A stretch of DNA of 64,000 nt. It comes from Geothrix edaphica. Lineage in GTDB: Bacteria > Acidobacteriota > Holophagae > Holophagales > Holophagaceae. How positions within the stretch are numbered: the first letter of the stretch is position 1; every line of letters starts with the position of its first letter. The notes beneath the pieces were generated by a model. The model saw nothing but the letters and a program-made list of their open reading frames with translations, was not told the origin of the DNA and ran no database searches. The translations under genes were made by a program, and so were the position numbers. Below are positions 51,357 through 61,994 of this stretch, in pieces. Location of the stretch: assembly GCF_030268045.1 (NCBI RefSeq), contig NZ_BSDC01000003.1, positions 372,001 to 436,000 on the forward strand, read 5' to 3'.

Positions 51357-52538
51357 ATGCGTCTTTTCACCCCCATCACGTCAGTGCTGGCCACCCTGGC
51401 GGCGGCCGCCCTGCTGTTCACCGGCTGTGGAGGCCGCGATCACGGCTCTACTTCGGCGGACGGCTCGGCGAACGGGTCCGTCTCGGTGACGCTTGTGGAC
51501 GGCCCCACCACGGCCTACAAGGCCATCAACCTCAACGTCCAGTCAGTCCAGATCCACCAGTCCGGGACCTCGGATGACAGCGGCTGGATCACCGTGGCCA
51601 GCCCCAACAAGACCATAGACCTGCTGACCTTGCAGGGCGGAGTCGTGGAGGCCCTGGCGTCCAACCACACCATCGGCGTGGGCACCTACCAGATGCTGCG
51701 CCTCGTCCTGGGCAGTGGGAACACCCTCATCCTGGCGGATGGGACGTCGGTTCCCCTGACGGTCCCCTCGGGCATGCAGAGTGGGATCAAGATCCCTCTG
51801 ACCTTCACCGTCCAGGCCGGCACCACCGCTGATGTCTGGATCGACTTCGATGGGGCCCACTCCATCCATGTCGTCGAAACGGGTTCGGCGAGCTACATCC
51901 TCCGCCCCGTCGTCCACGGCTTCATGCAGGTGGCCACGGGCTCGGTGTCGGGAACCCTGACCGGCCCTGCGGGCCTCCCGCTGGCTGGCGCCGAGGTCAT
52001 GGCCCAGTCCATCGATGCCGCCGGTGAGGTCACGCTCCTCCGCACCGCCATCACCAGCGCCACGGGCACCTACACCCTGAACCTCCTGCCCATCAACCAG
52101 ACCTTCTATGTGGTGAGCCAGCCCGTGGTCGGCACCGCCGTCTACAGTGCCCAGGCCAGTGGGGCCATCATCCTGTCCACCAGCCAGGCCACCGCCACCG
52201 CGAACCTGAGCTTCACTCTGGCGCTCGGCGTCGGAGGCGTGGGTGGAACCCTGAGCCCCATCGCCGCCACCACGCAGAGCGACACGGTCTACCTCCTGCA
52301 GCCGCTGCCCACGGGCCTTTCGGGGACTGCGAACCTGATGGTGGCCTCCGCCAACACGGCGGTCGGAACGGCCTCTGAAACCTATGCCTTCCTCACGATC
52401 CCCGTGGGCAGCTACCAGGTGCAGGCGCTCCGGAGCACCCTGAACACGGACGGAACCACCACCCTCACGCGGTCGGTGCACAGCGCCACCTTCGCCGTCA
52501 CCAGTGGGGCGACCACCACCCAGAACCTCAGTTTCTGA
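51357..52538 (+). CDS. DUF4382-domain lipoprotein
   Basis: 393 residues. The signal sequence ends in the lipobox FTGC near residue 24. The N-terminal domain (about 40-190) matches DUF4382 (GSVSVTLVDGPTTAYKAINL, then VQSVQIH and GTYQMLRLVL). It is followed by a carboxypeptidase-regulatory-like beta domain (GTLTGPAGLPLAGAEVMAQS) and further beta structure ending in QNLSF. DUF4382 proteins are secreted, of unknown role. Expression probably depends on the AT-rich region upstream. Confidence 0.8.
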   Translation: MRLFTPITSVLATLAAAALLFTGCGGRDHGSTSADGSANGSVSVTLVDGPTTAYKAINLNVQSVQIHQSGTSDDSGWITVASPNKTIDLLTLQGGVVEALASNHTIGVGTYQMLRLVLGSGNTLILADGTSVPLTVPSGMQSGIKIPLTFTVQAGTTADVWIDFDGAHSIHVVETGSASYILRPVVHGFMQVATGSVSGTLTGPAGLPLAGAEVMAQSIDAAGEVTLLRTAITSATGTYTLNLLPINQTFYVVSQPVVGTAVYSAQASGAIILSTSQATATANLSFTLALGVGGVGGTLSPIAATTQSDTVYLLQPLPTGLSGTANLMVASANTAVGTASETYAFLTIPVGSYQVQALRSTLNTDGTTTLTRSVHSATFAVTSGATTTQNLSF

Positions 52539-52561
52539 GCGGACGAAGTCCCTGCCCCATT

Positions 52562-52601
52562 CCGGCCCCGCCGCACACTTTCCCGTGTGCGGCGGGGCCG
52601 G
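52562..52601. terminator. Long hairpin terminator between convergent genes
   Basis: Seventeen-base perfect stem: CCGGCCCCGCCGCACAC (52562-52578), loop TTTCCC, and the matching arm 52585-52601. It lies between the DUF4382 gene stop and the acyl-CoA synthetase stop, so it can serve both directions. The T-tract is short on both sides. Confidence 0.8.
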
Positions 52602-52611
52602 AGCCCTTTGG

Positions 52612-54249
52612 TCAGGTCAGGGCGTCTGTGGACTTCATGCGCTGGCGCAGGACGTACTTCTGGATCTTGCCTGTGGAGGTCTTGGGGATGGGGCCGAACA
52701 CCACCATGGGTGGCACCTTGAAGCGGGCCAGGTGGGTCCGGCAGTGGGCGATGATGTCCTCCTCCTTCGTCGTGGCGCCCTCCTTCAGCTCCACGAAGGC
52801 GCAGGGCACCTCGCCCCACTTGGGATCAGGCTTGGCCACGATGGCGGCCACCAGCACGTCGGGATGGCGGTAGAGCACGTCCTCCACCTCCAGCGAGGAG
52901 ATGTTCTCGCCGCCGGAGATGATGATGTCCTTGCTGCGGTCCTTGATCTTCACGTAGCCGTCGGGTTCCAGCACCGCCAGGTCCCCGGTGTGGAACCAGC
53001 CGCCGGCGAAGGCCTCCGCCGTGGCCGTGGGGTTCTTGAGGTAGCCCTTCATGACGATGTTGCCGCGGAACATGATCTCGCCCATGGTCACACCGTCGGC
53101 AGGCACGGGCTCCATGGTGGCCGGGTCCATCACCGTCATGGCCTCTTGCAGGAGGTAGGGGATGCCCTGGCGCCCGTTCAGGCGGGCGCGCTCCCCAAGG
53201 GGCAGGTCGTTCCACTCCTCGCGCTTCACGCAGACCCCGGCTGGGCCGTAGGTCTCCGTCAGGCCGTAGACGTGGGTGATGCTGACGCCCAGCTTCTCCA
53301 TGCCCTCGATGATGGCGGCCGGCGGCGCAGCCCCGGCCACGGCGGCGGACACGGGGTGGCCCAGCCCCTCGGGGATGAGATGCGCCGAGTTGATGAGCAT
53401 GCCGAGGACCACCGGGGCACCGCAGAAGTGGGTCACGCCGTGGCGCCGGATCAGATCGAAGATGGCCTTGGGCTCCACCTGCCGCAGGCAGACGTTGACG
53501 CCGGTGAGGGCGGCCACGGTCCAGGGGAAGCACCAGCCGTTGCAGTGGAACATGGGCAGGGTCCACAGGTAGACCGAGTGCGGCGGCATGTTCCAGCTGA
53601 GGACGTTGGCCACGGCGTTGAGGTAGGCGCCCCGGTGGTGGTAGACCACGCCCTTGGGGTTGCCCGTGGTGCCCGAGGTGTAGTTGAGGGAGATGGCGTC
53701 CCACTCGTCCGCCGGCAGCTGCCAGGCGAAGTCCGGGTCGCCGTCCCGCAGGAACTGCTCGTACTCGATGGAGCCCAGCAGGTCGCCCTTGGCGGCGGGA
53801 TCGTCCACGTCCACCACCAGGAGCTCCCGACCTTCGAGCAGCTCCAGGGCGCGGCGGATGGTGGGGGCGAAGTCCCGGTCCGTGAGCAGCACCTTGGCCT
53901 CGCCGTGCTTGAGCATGAAGGCGATGGATTCCGCGTCCAGACGGGTGTTGAGGGTATTCAGCACGGCCCCGGCCATGGGCACGCCGAAGTGGGCTTCGAA
54001 CATGGCGGGCACGTTCGGCAGCATGGCCGCCACGGTGTCGCCGGGCTGCACGCCGCGGCGGGCCAGGGCCGAGGCCAGGCGGCGGCAGCGGGCATAGGTC
54101 TCGCCCCAGGTGATGGTCCGGTCGCCGTGGACGATGGCCTTCTTGCGCGGAAAGACCATGGCGGCGCGCTCCATGAAGGTGAGCGGCGACAGCTGGACAT
54201 GGTTGGCCTGGTTCTTGTCCAGACCCGTGGCGAAGGGACTGCGGCCCAT
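52612..54249 (-). CDS. Acyl-CoA synthetase (AMP-forming, fatty acid--CoA ligase)
   Basis: 545 residues. ANL-superfamily adenylation motifs: the P-loop YTSGTTGNPKGV, the YGLTETYGP motif, and GWFHTGDLAVLEPDGYVKIKDRSKD. The C-terminal domain holds the catalytic Lys in PKTSTGKIQKYVLR. It activates fatty or related carboxylic acids to acyl-CoA; the close fit to medium/long-chain enzymes (AlkK-like) is family-based. ATG 54249 was chosen because GGGAGG is six bases upstream; at ATG 54255 the site would touch the start. Confidence 0.92.
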   Translation of the reverse strand: MGRSPFATGLDKNQANHVQLSPLTFMERAAMVFPRKKAIVHGDRTITWGETYARCRRLASALARRGVQPGDTVAAMLPNVPAMFEAHFGVPMAGAVLNTLNTRLDAESIAFMLKHGEAKVLLTDRDFAPTIRRALELLEGRELLVVDVDDPAAKGDLLGSIEYEQFLRDGDPDFAWQLPADEWDAISLNYTSGTTGNPKGVVYHHRGAYLNAVANVLSWNMPPHSVYLWTLPMFHCNGWCFPWTVAALTGVNVCLRQVEPKAIFDLIRRHGVTHFCGAPVVLGMLINSAHLIPEGLGHPVSAAVAGAAPPAAIIEGMEKLGVSITHVYGLTETYGPAGVCVKREEWNDLPLGERARLNGRQGIPYLLQEAMTVMDPATMEPVPADGVTMGEIMFRGNIVMKGYLKNPTATAEAFAGGWFHTGDLAVLEPDGYVKIKDRSKDIIISGGENISSLEVEDVLYRHPDVLVAAIVAKPDPKWGEVPCAFVELKEGATTKEEDIIAHCRTHLARFKVPPMVVFGPIPKTSTGKIQKYVLRQRMKSTDALT

Positions 54250-54457
54250 GGACATCCTCCCGGAGGTCAGATCGTGGTGAGGGTTGTGGGGAGATCTTTC
54301 CCCAGGCTACTCCCGGGCCGGGACCACCACTGCGCCATCAGTCACAACTCCAGCTCGCCTCCGGGTGAAGAAATCTTCCCGAGCGTCAAGAAAAACAAGA
54401 CCATATCAAATGCCGTGGCCTGTTTTTGAAAAGGGCCATCAAGGCCAGGACTGCCCC

Positions 54458-54486
54458 TTGACCTTGGGTATGGCCGGGCGTATGTA
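54458..54486 (+). promoter_or_regulatory. Sigma70 promoter of the third Ser/Thr kinase
   Basis: TTGACC (54458-54463) and TATGTA (54481-54486) with an ideal 17-bp spacer. The expected start of transcription, near 54493, gives a leader of about 30 bases to ATG 54524. Confidence 0.55.
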
Positions 54487-54523
54487 GGGACAGGCAACAC
54501 CGTGAAGTGTCGAGGTAACCGGG

Positions 54524-56755
54524 ATGGCGACGGACGCACTGGTCGGGAAATCGGTTTCGCACTATCGGATCACGCGCCAGCTCGGCTCCGGGGGGATGGG
54601 GGTCGTCTACGAAGCCGAGGACACCCACCTCGGGCGCCATGTGGCCGTGAAGATCCTGTCCGAAGAGCTGCAGCGGGAGCCATCGATCCTGGAGCGCTTC
54701 CAGCGGGAGGCCCGGGCGGCCTCGACTCTGAACCACCCGGGCATCTGCACGGTGCATTCGATCGAGCAGCACGAAGGGCAGCACTTCATCGTCATGGAGC
54801 TGCTCGAGGGCCAGACCCTCGCCAAGCGGATCGGGCGCCAGGCCCTGGATCTCACAGAGGTGCTCGATCTCGGCATCCAGATCGCGGATGCCCTGGAATC
54901 GGCGCACTCGAAGGGCATCATCCACCGCGACCTGAAGCCCGTGAACCTCGTCCTCAATTCCCGCGGACAGATCAAGATCCTCGACTTCGGGCTGGCGAAG
55001 ATCTCGGCCCTGACGAACTACCTGGGCGCGGCGGGCCAGGACTCCCGGCTCGAGACCTCGGTGGACCGCGCCGACCTCACCGTCGCCGGGATGGTGCTGG
55101 GAACCGTGCACTACATGTCCCCCGAGCAGGCCCGCGGACAGCTGACCGATGCGCGCACGGACCTCTTCTCGCTGGGTGCCGTCCTCTACCAGATGGTCAC
55201 GGGCGAGCTGCCGTTCCAGGGCGACACCCAGGCGGTGGTGTTCGACGCCATCCTCAACCGCGATCCGCAGCCCCTGGCCGAGGTCAAGCCGGAGGTGCCC
55301 GCCGCCCTGGGCCAGGTGATCGGCAAGGCCCTCGAGAAGGACCGCAACCTGCGCTACCAGACCGCCACCGACTTGAAGACCGACCTGCTCCGCCTGAAGC
55401 GCGACCTCGACTCGGGCCAGCGGCGAGCTGCCGAGCTGGCCGACTCGAAAGGCGGGACCCCGAGCCCGGCCAAGCGCTCCGTCGCCGTCCTCTACTTCCA
55501 GAACCTGAGCGGCGCCAAGGAGGACGAGTACTTCCGCGACGGGATCACCGAGGACATCATCACCGAGCTGTCGAAGATCCGGGGATTGGAGACCTTCTCG
55601 CGATCGACGGTGATCGCCTATCGCGACAAGTCCGCGACCACGGCCCAGATCGGCCAGCAGATCGGCGCGGCCTACGTGCTGGAGGGGAGCATCCGGCGGG
55701 CCGGGGAGCGCCTGCGGATCAACGCCCAGCTGGTGGACACGCGCACCGACCACCCGGTCTGGTCGGAGCGCTACGACCGCGAGATGAAGGACGTCTTCGA
55801 GGTCCAGGACGAGATCGCCCGGAAGATCGCCGAGGCGCTGCGCGTCAAGCTGACCCCGCAGGAGAAGGAGGCCCTCGCGGCCAAGCCCACCGAGAACATG
55901 CAGGCCTACGACCACTACCTGCGGGGCCGGAGCTACGCCCGCCGGCTGACCCGGCAGGATCTCGAGTTCGCGCTCGAGATGTTCGCCGACGCGGTGCGGC
56001 AGGACCCGGATTTCGCCCAGGCCCACGCGGCCATCGCGAACGTCTGCGCCCAGTGCTACTGGCTGTACGAGCGTGATCAGACCTGGATCGAGCGGGCGCG
56101 CGCCGCCTCGGAAAAGGCCGTGACGCTGCGGCCGGACCTGCCCGAGGTCATGGTGGCCCAGGCCTGGATCCTCTATTCCCGGGGCGAGAACCTCGATGCG
56201 GCCCAGATCGTCCGCGGGGTGGTCACCCGGAAGCGCGACTGCGAGGGGGCCTACTACCTGCTGCTGCGCTGCCTGTTTTCCTCGGGCCTGTATCAGGAGG
56301 TCGCAGCCCTGGCCGAAGAGGCCATCGAGGCCAGCGGGACCGACTACAACGTCTATCCGCCCATCATGAATGCCCTGGGGGCCCTGGCCAAGAAGGAGTC
56401 CCTGAGCAACCTGAGGGTCCGGGCGGTCCAGGCCTTCGAGGCGCACCTGCGCGAGGTGCCCGAGGATGCCCGGGCCCGCGGTCTCGTCGCGTCCTATTAC
56501 GCCGAGATGGGGCGCTCCGAGGAGGCCAAGCGGGAGGCGACGCTGGCGATGACCCTCCGCCCCAACGAGCCCCTGATCCTCTACAACGCCGCCTGCACCT
56601 TCTGCAAGATGCACCAGAAGCCGGAGGCGCTCGACGCGCTCGCGAAGGCCTGGCGGGTGGGCTACCGCGACTCCGACTGGGCCTGGCGCGACCCGGATCT
56701 GGCCCTTCTCCACGACGAGCCCGAGTTCGAGAAGCTGTTCCCGAAGAAGGAGTAG
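54524..56755 (+). CDS. Cytoplasmic Ser/Thr protein kinase with TolB-like and TPR regions
   Basis: 743 residues. Kinase motifs are complete: GSGGMGVV (21-28), Lys in VAVKIL (K43), HRDLKPVN and DFG. From about 320 there is a TolB-like/adenylate-cyclase-associated domain (SVAVLYFQNLSG, then GITEDIITELSKI) and then TPR-type helices to the C-terminus. Unlike the other two kinases in the window there is no membrane helix, so the whole protein should be cytosolic. It may couple a small-molecule or protein signal bound by the TolB-like part to phosphorylation. Substrates unknown. Confidence 0.9.
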   Translation: MATDALVGKSVSHYRITRQLGSGGMGVVYEAEDTHLGRHVAVKILSEELQREPSILERFQREARAASTLNHPGICTVHSIEQHEGQHFIVMELLEGQTLAKRIGRQALDLTEVLDLGIQIADALESAHSKGIIHRDLKPVNLVLNSRGQIKILDFGLAKISALTNYLGAAGQDSRLETSVDRADLTVAGMVLGTVHYMSPEQARGQLTDARTDLFSLGAVLYQMVTGELPFQGDTQAVVFDAILNRDPQPLAEVKPEVPAALGQVIGKALEKDRNLRYQTATDLKTDLLRLKRDLDSGQRRAAELADSKGGTPSPAKRSVAVLYFQNLSGAKEDEYFRDGITEDIITELSKIRGLETFSRSTVIAYRDKSATTAQIGQQIGAAYVLEGSIRRAGERLRINAQLVDTRTDHPVWSERYDREMKDVFEVQDEIARKIAEALRVKLTPQEKEALAAKPTENMQAYDHYLRGRSYARRLTRQDLEFALEMFADAVRQDPDFAQAHAAIANVCAQCYWLYERDQTWIERARAASEKAVTLRPDLPEVMVAQAWILYSRGENLDAAQIVRGVVTRKRDCEGAYYLLLRCLFSSGLYQEVAALAEEAIEASGTDYNVYPPIMNALGALAKKESLSNLRVRAVQAFEAHLREVPEDARARGLVASYYAEMGRSEEAKREATLAMTLRPNEPLILYNAACTFCKMHQKPEALDALAKAWRVGYRDSDWAWRDPDLALLHDEPEFEKLFPKKE

Positions 56756-56801
56756 GCGGTTCCGACGGAAGGCCCCGAGCTACCGCTCCGGCCGACCGGA
56801 A

Positions 56802-57212
56802 TCACTCCCGGATCAGGTCGCGGCGGTCCACCAGCCGGAAGAGCCGCCCCTTCCAGCGGGCCGCCAGGGGCTCGATCTGCAGTTCGGCGGGGGCGACCCG
56901 TTCGGCCTTCCCCTTCCCCTTCACCTTCGGGAAGAGGAAGACCTGCTCGATCTCCCGGAACTCCTCCCGCTCCTCCGGGAACATCACGTACCGCACCAGC
57001 CACTGGGTGTCGCCCGCATAGACCTCGTAGGCGTAGTGGCGGCAGTCGGGATCCGCGAGGGCATGGGACTCCAGGCGCACCCAGTCCGGCGGGGCCGGAT
57101 CCCCCGTGAACGGGGGGATGGCCCCGGAGGCGCGGACACCGGGTGGTTCCGGGGGCGGGGCGACCTCCCCCGGAACCAGGGCCAGCAGGAGGATCATGGG
57201 GAGCGTCAGCAT
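56802..57212 (-). CDS. Exported protein of unknown function (136 aa)
   Basis: 136 residues with a signal peptide (MLTLPMILLLALVPGEVA) and Pro-rich linker; the rest has YEVYAGDTQWLVRYVMFPEE and a C-terminal beta/alpha part. ATG 57212 was chosen since GGAG lies nine bases upstream; at 57221 the site would touch the start. It sits between the kinase and rocD on the opposite strand from the kinase. No family recognised. Confidence 0.55.
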   Translation of the reverse strand: MLTLPMILLLALVPGEVAPPPEPPGVRASGAIPPFTGDPAPPDWVRLESHALADPDCRHYAYEVYAGDTQWLVRYVMFPEEREEFREIEQVFLFPKVKGKGKAERVAPAELQIEPLAARWKGRLFRLVDRRDLIRE

Positions 57213-57312
57213 GAAGGGCATCTCCGCGGGCTATGAAATTCCCGCTTAGGTCCTTCATTTTCCCATCACTTGGGCGTTCCGTCAGTCACGGGGTTGTGAC
57301 TTCCCCGGAAGT

Positions 57313-58527
57313 TCAGGCCTGGAGCACCGCTTCCAGCTGATCCACGGCCCAGTCGATCTGCTCCTTGGTGATGACAAGGGGGGGCGCCAGGCGGATGGTG
57401 TCCACGTGGGTGTCCTTGCAGAGCATCCCCCGGTCCTTGAGCAGGTAGCAGTACTTGCGGGCGCCGCCGGCCTCGGGCTTGAGCTGCACGCCGGCCCAGA
57501 GGCCGATGACGCGCACTTCCTTGAGCTTGTCGGTCTTCATGCCCTTGAGGCGGGCCTCCAGGTGCCTGCCCAGCTCGGCGGCCTTCTCCACCAGCTTCTC
57601 GTCCACCAGCACGTCGAGGGCGGCGCTGGCCACGGCGCAGCCCAGGGGGTTGCCGCCGTAGGTGCTGCCGTGGATGCCGGGGGTGAAGACATCCATCACC
57701 TCGTCATTGGCCAGGAAGGCGCTCACGGGGTAGTAGCCGCCGCTGAGGGCCTTGCCGATGGTGACGCCGTCGGGACGGATGTCCTCGTGCTCGAAGGCGA
57801 AGAGCTTGCCGGTGCGGCCCAGGCCGGACTGGATCTCGTCCAGCACCAGCAGGAGGTTGTTCTGGTCCGCCACCTCGCGCAGGCCCTTGAGGAAGCCCTT
57901 GGGCGGGATGATGACGCCGCCTTCGCCCTGGATGGGCTCCATGAAGATGGCGCAGGTGTTCTTGTTCACAGCCTTCTTCACGGCCTCAAGATCGCCGTAG
58001 GGCACGATGACGAAGCCGGGGGTGAAGGGGCCGAACTTGCTGGTGCTGTCGGGATCGGTGCTGAAGCCCACGATGGTGGTGGTGCGGCCGTGAAAGTTGC
58101 CGTCGGCCACGATGATCTCGGCCTTGCCGTACTCAATGCCCTTCTTGTCGTAGCCCCACTTGCGCATGGCCTTCAGCGCCGTCTCCACCGCCTCCGCGCC
58201 GCTGTTCATCATCAGGGCCTTCTGGAAGCCCGTCAGCTTGCAGAGCTTCTCGAGGAGGGGCGGGAACTGGTCATTGCGGAAGGCGCGGCTGGTGAGGGCC
58301 AGGGTCTTGATCTGGGCGATCATGGCCTCGCCGATCTTCGGGTGGTTGTGGCCCTGGTTCACGGCGGAGTAGGCGGCCAGGAAGTCCATGTACTTCTTGC
58401 CGTCCACGTCGGTGAGGAAGACGCCCTCGCCCTTGGTGCAGACCACATCGAGGGGGTGGTAGTTGTGGGCGCCGTACTGGTTTTCCTGCGCGATCAGGGC
58501 TTCGGACTTGGCGGCGAGGGTGGCCAT
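57313..58527 (-). CDS. rocD: Ornithine--oxo-acid transaminase
   Basis: 404 residues, class-III PLP aminotransferase. Converts ornithine and 2-oxoglutarate to glutamate semialdehyde. Motifs: NHPKIGEAMIAQIKTLALTS, MNSGAEAVETALK, the Asp that contacts PLP in LLVLDEIQSGLGRTG, and the Schiff-base Lys in TIGKALSGGYYPVSA. HGSTYGGNPLGCAVA is typical of ornithine aminotransferase rather than acetylornithine enzymes. GGAG precedes ATG 58527. Confidence 0.93.
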   Translation of the reverse strand: MATLAAKSEALIAQENQYGAHNYHPLDVVCTKGEGVFLTDVDGKKYMDFLAAYSAVNQGHNHPKIGEAMIAQIKTLALTSRAFRNDQFPPLLEKLCKLTGFQKALMMNSGAEAVETALKAMRKWGYDKKGIEYGKAEIIVADGNFHGRTTTIVGFSTDPDSTSKFGPFTPGFVIVPYGDLEAVKKAVNKNTCAIFMEPIQGEGGVIIPPKGFLKGLREVADQNNLLLVLDEIQSGLGRTGKLFAFEHEDIRPDGVTIGKALSGGYYPVSAFLANDEVMDVFTPGIHGSTYGGNPLGCAVASAALDVLVDEKLVEKAAELGRHLEARLKGMKTDKLKEVRVIGLWAGVQLKPEAGGARKYCYLLKDRGMLCKDTHVDTIRLAPPLVITKEQIDWAVDQLEAVLQA

Positions 58528-58737
58528 GGGATTCTCCGGAATGGGGTGGCTCGACAGGGAAAGGATCATTCTAGGCCCGGGCGGTGGACCTGCCAGGATT
58601 CCCGGAAAGGCCTTGACGAAGTGTCAGGCCCGGGAGGGCGGACCCACCCGGGCGGACAGGAATTTCCACCATCGTAAGAGGAGGTGGGAGAATGCGATCA
58701 TCTATCTCTTCATGCCGTCATACCTTTGGAGCCTCCC

Positions 58738-59478
58738 ATGACTGAGCAGCCCGCCTCCCTGTATGGCCAGCAGCCCGAGAACCCGCGGCCACAACCGCCG
58801 GGACTGATGGACCAGATCGCGGGTGTGTTCACGGCCCCCGTGGAGCTCTTCCAGCGCCTGAACAAGGCGCCCAGCTGGGCCTGGGCCCTGGGCGCCATCA
58901 TCGTCGCAAGCCTGGTGGTCGCGGTGATCTGGGGCCTGAAGGTGGACATTGACGAGATGCTGCGGCCCATCCTGGAGCGGAACCCCCAGATCCAGTCCGC
59001 GCAGATCGACACGATCATCGAGGTCCAGAAGAAGTTCATCATGCCCTTCGGCATCCTGGGCTCCCTGTTCGGGACACCTGCGGTGCTGGCCGTGCTGGGC
59101 CTCTTCTACTGGCTGGTGGGCAAGGCCCTGCCCGAGGGCGAGGCCCCCAGCTACCTCCAGGCCTTCAGCGCCGCCGTGGTGCCGGGCCTGGTGAAGCTGC
59201 CCCTCCTGCTCCTCATCGCGGTGATCTGCCTGATGCGGCCCATCGGTGGCCTCACGCCCGACCGGATCGCGCCCACCTCCCTGGGCTACTTCCTCCATCC
59301 GGAGAGCCTGCGGCTCCAGGCCTTCTTCTTCAGCCTGGAGATCTTCCGCCTGGCCGAGGCCGCCCTGGCCTTCCTGGCCCTCCGGCATCTGGTCCGCATG
59401 AAGACCACCGGGGCCCTGATCTGCGCCCTGCTGCCCCTGCTCCTCGGCCTCGGCTTCAGCCTCCTCAGGGCCAGCTAG
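58738..59478 (+). CDS. Yip1-family multi-pass membrane protein
   Basis: 246 residues. An N-terminal polar part (PASLYGQQPENPRPQPPG) leads to MDQIAGVFTAPVELFQRL, a typical Yip1 start, then five hydrophobic helices. GGAG precedes ATG 58738. It is the first gene of a unit with a MacA-like adaptor (starting at the next base after its stop) and a MacB-like permease, so it may assist this transporter. A second member of the family is at 39813-40571. Confidence 0.78.
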   Translation: MTEQPASLYGQQPENPRPQPPGLMDQIAGVFTAPVELFQRLNKAPSWAWALGAIIVASLVVAVIWGLKVDIDEMLRPILERNPQIQSAQIDTIIEVQKKFIMPFGILGSLFGTPAVLAVLGLFYWLVGKALPEGEAPSYLQAFSAAVVPGLVKLPLLLLIAVICLMRPIGGLTPDRIAPTSLGYFLHPESLRLQAFFFSLEIFRLAEAALAFLALRHLVRMKTTGALICALLPLLLGLGFSLLRAS

Positions 59479-60725
59479 ATGGCGTCCCGGAACACCAAGC
59501 TCCTCCTCGGCGGCGCCGCCGCCCTCGTCGTCCTGATCATCCTGGGCATCGCCTTCGGCGGCGCCCGGGACGAGGACAGCGCCTTCTCCTGGGACGCGAT
59601 CGGCCGCGGCGACATCCGCGAGACCATCAGCGCCAGCGGCGAGATCCGCGCCAAGACCCAGATCAACATCGGCACCTCCGTGGCCGGCGAGATCAAGGCC
59701 ATCCACGTGAAGGACGGCCAGGACGTGAAGGCCGGCGACCTGCTCGTCACCATCGACCAGGAGCGGCTCAAGCAGGCCCAGGCCCAGGCCCAGGGCGCCC
59801 TCGACGCGGCCCGGCAGGACGCCTCCCGCCTGGAGGCCGCCATGAAGCGTTCCGTGGACAGCTTCCCCCGGTACGAATCGCTCCGCCAGCAGGGCCTCAT
59901 GTCAGATGAGGACTTCCGCCAGCAGAAGCTCGTCAAGGAGAGCGCGGTGCTGTCCTACAGCAGTGCGCGGGCCGCCGTGGCCCAGAGCGAGGCCAACCTG
60001 AAGGCCATGCGGGATGGCCTGTCCAAGGCCACGCTGCGCGCGCCCATCACGGGCCGGGTCACGAGCCTGAAGGCCGAGAAGGGCGAGACCGCCATCCCCG
60101 GCATGAGCAACCTGCCGGGCGCCACGCTCATGATCATCTCCGACATGAGCGAGATGCAGGCGGAGATCAAGGTCAACGAAAGCGAAGTGGTGCGCACCAA
60201 GGTGGGCCAGACCGCCCAGGTGACCGTGGAGTCCCTGCCCGGCAAGGTCTTCCAGGGCTCGGTCATCGAAGTGGCCACGGGCACCGAGAAGGTCGGCACC
60301 GACGCCAACCTCTACAAGGTGAAGGTGGTGCTCGCGGGGCAGCGCGCGGACCTGGACAACCTGCGGCCCGGCATGAGCGCCCGCGCCGTCATCCTCACCC
60401 ACGAGGTCAAGGGCGTCCTGCGGGTGCCCCTCCAGGCCGTGCTCGAGCGCGAAGGCAGCCTGGAGGACGCCCAGAAGCAGGGGCTCCTGGCGCCGGCCTC
60501 CCGGAACATCGTCATGGTGTTCAGGAACGGGAAGGCCGAGGAGCGCACCGTGCAGGTGGGCATCGCGAACACCCAGTTCTTCGAGCTGAAGGAGGGCCTG
60601 GCCGAGGGCGACAAGGTGCTCACGGGCCCCATCCGGAAGCTGAAGGAGCTGAAGTCGAAGGCCTCCGTGAGCCTGCGGGCCAGGTCCGACAGCGAGCTGG
60701 CGAAGACCAAGGACACGAAGAAGTA

Positions 60726-60726
<1 letters not shown>
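59479..60726 (+). CDS. MacA-like periplasmic adaptor of an ABC transporter
   Basis: 415 residues. N-terminal membrane anchor (about 8-27), barrel-sandwich halves (GTSVAGEIKAIHVKDGQDVK and KATLRAPITGRVTSL), a short helical hairpin (about 95-165), and the beta-barrel and membrane-proximal domains. The order fits ABC-type adaptors such as MacA. Its stop overlaps the permease start by one base. Its ATPase partner is absent. Confidence 0.88.
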
Positions 60727-61949
<1,223 letters not shown>

Positions 61950-61994
61950 CCGCTCCTCAGATAGACTGGTCATCCGTCTCGATCGGAGTTTCAT

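Noticed and set aside
54386-56713. A 775-codon minus-strand open frame opposite the third kinase
   Set aside because: No domain and biased composition; the plus strand has complete kinase motifs.
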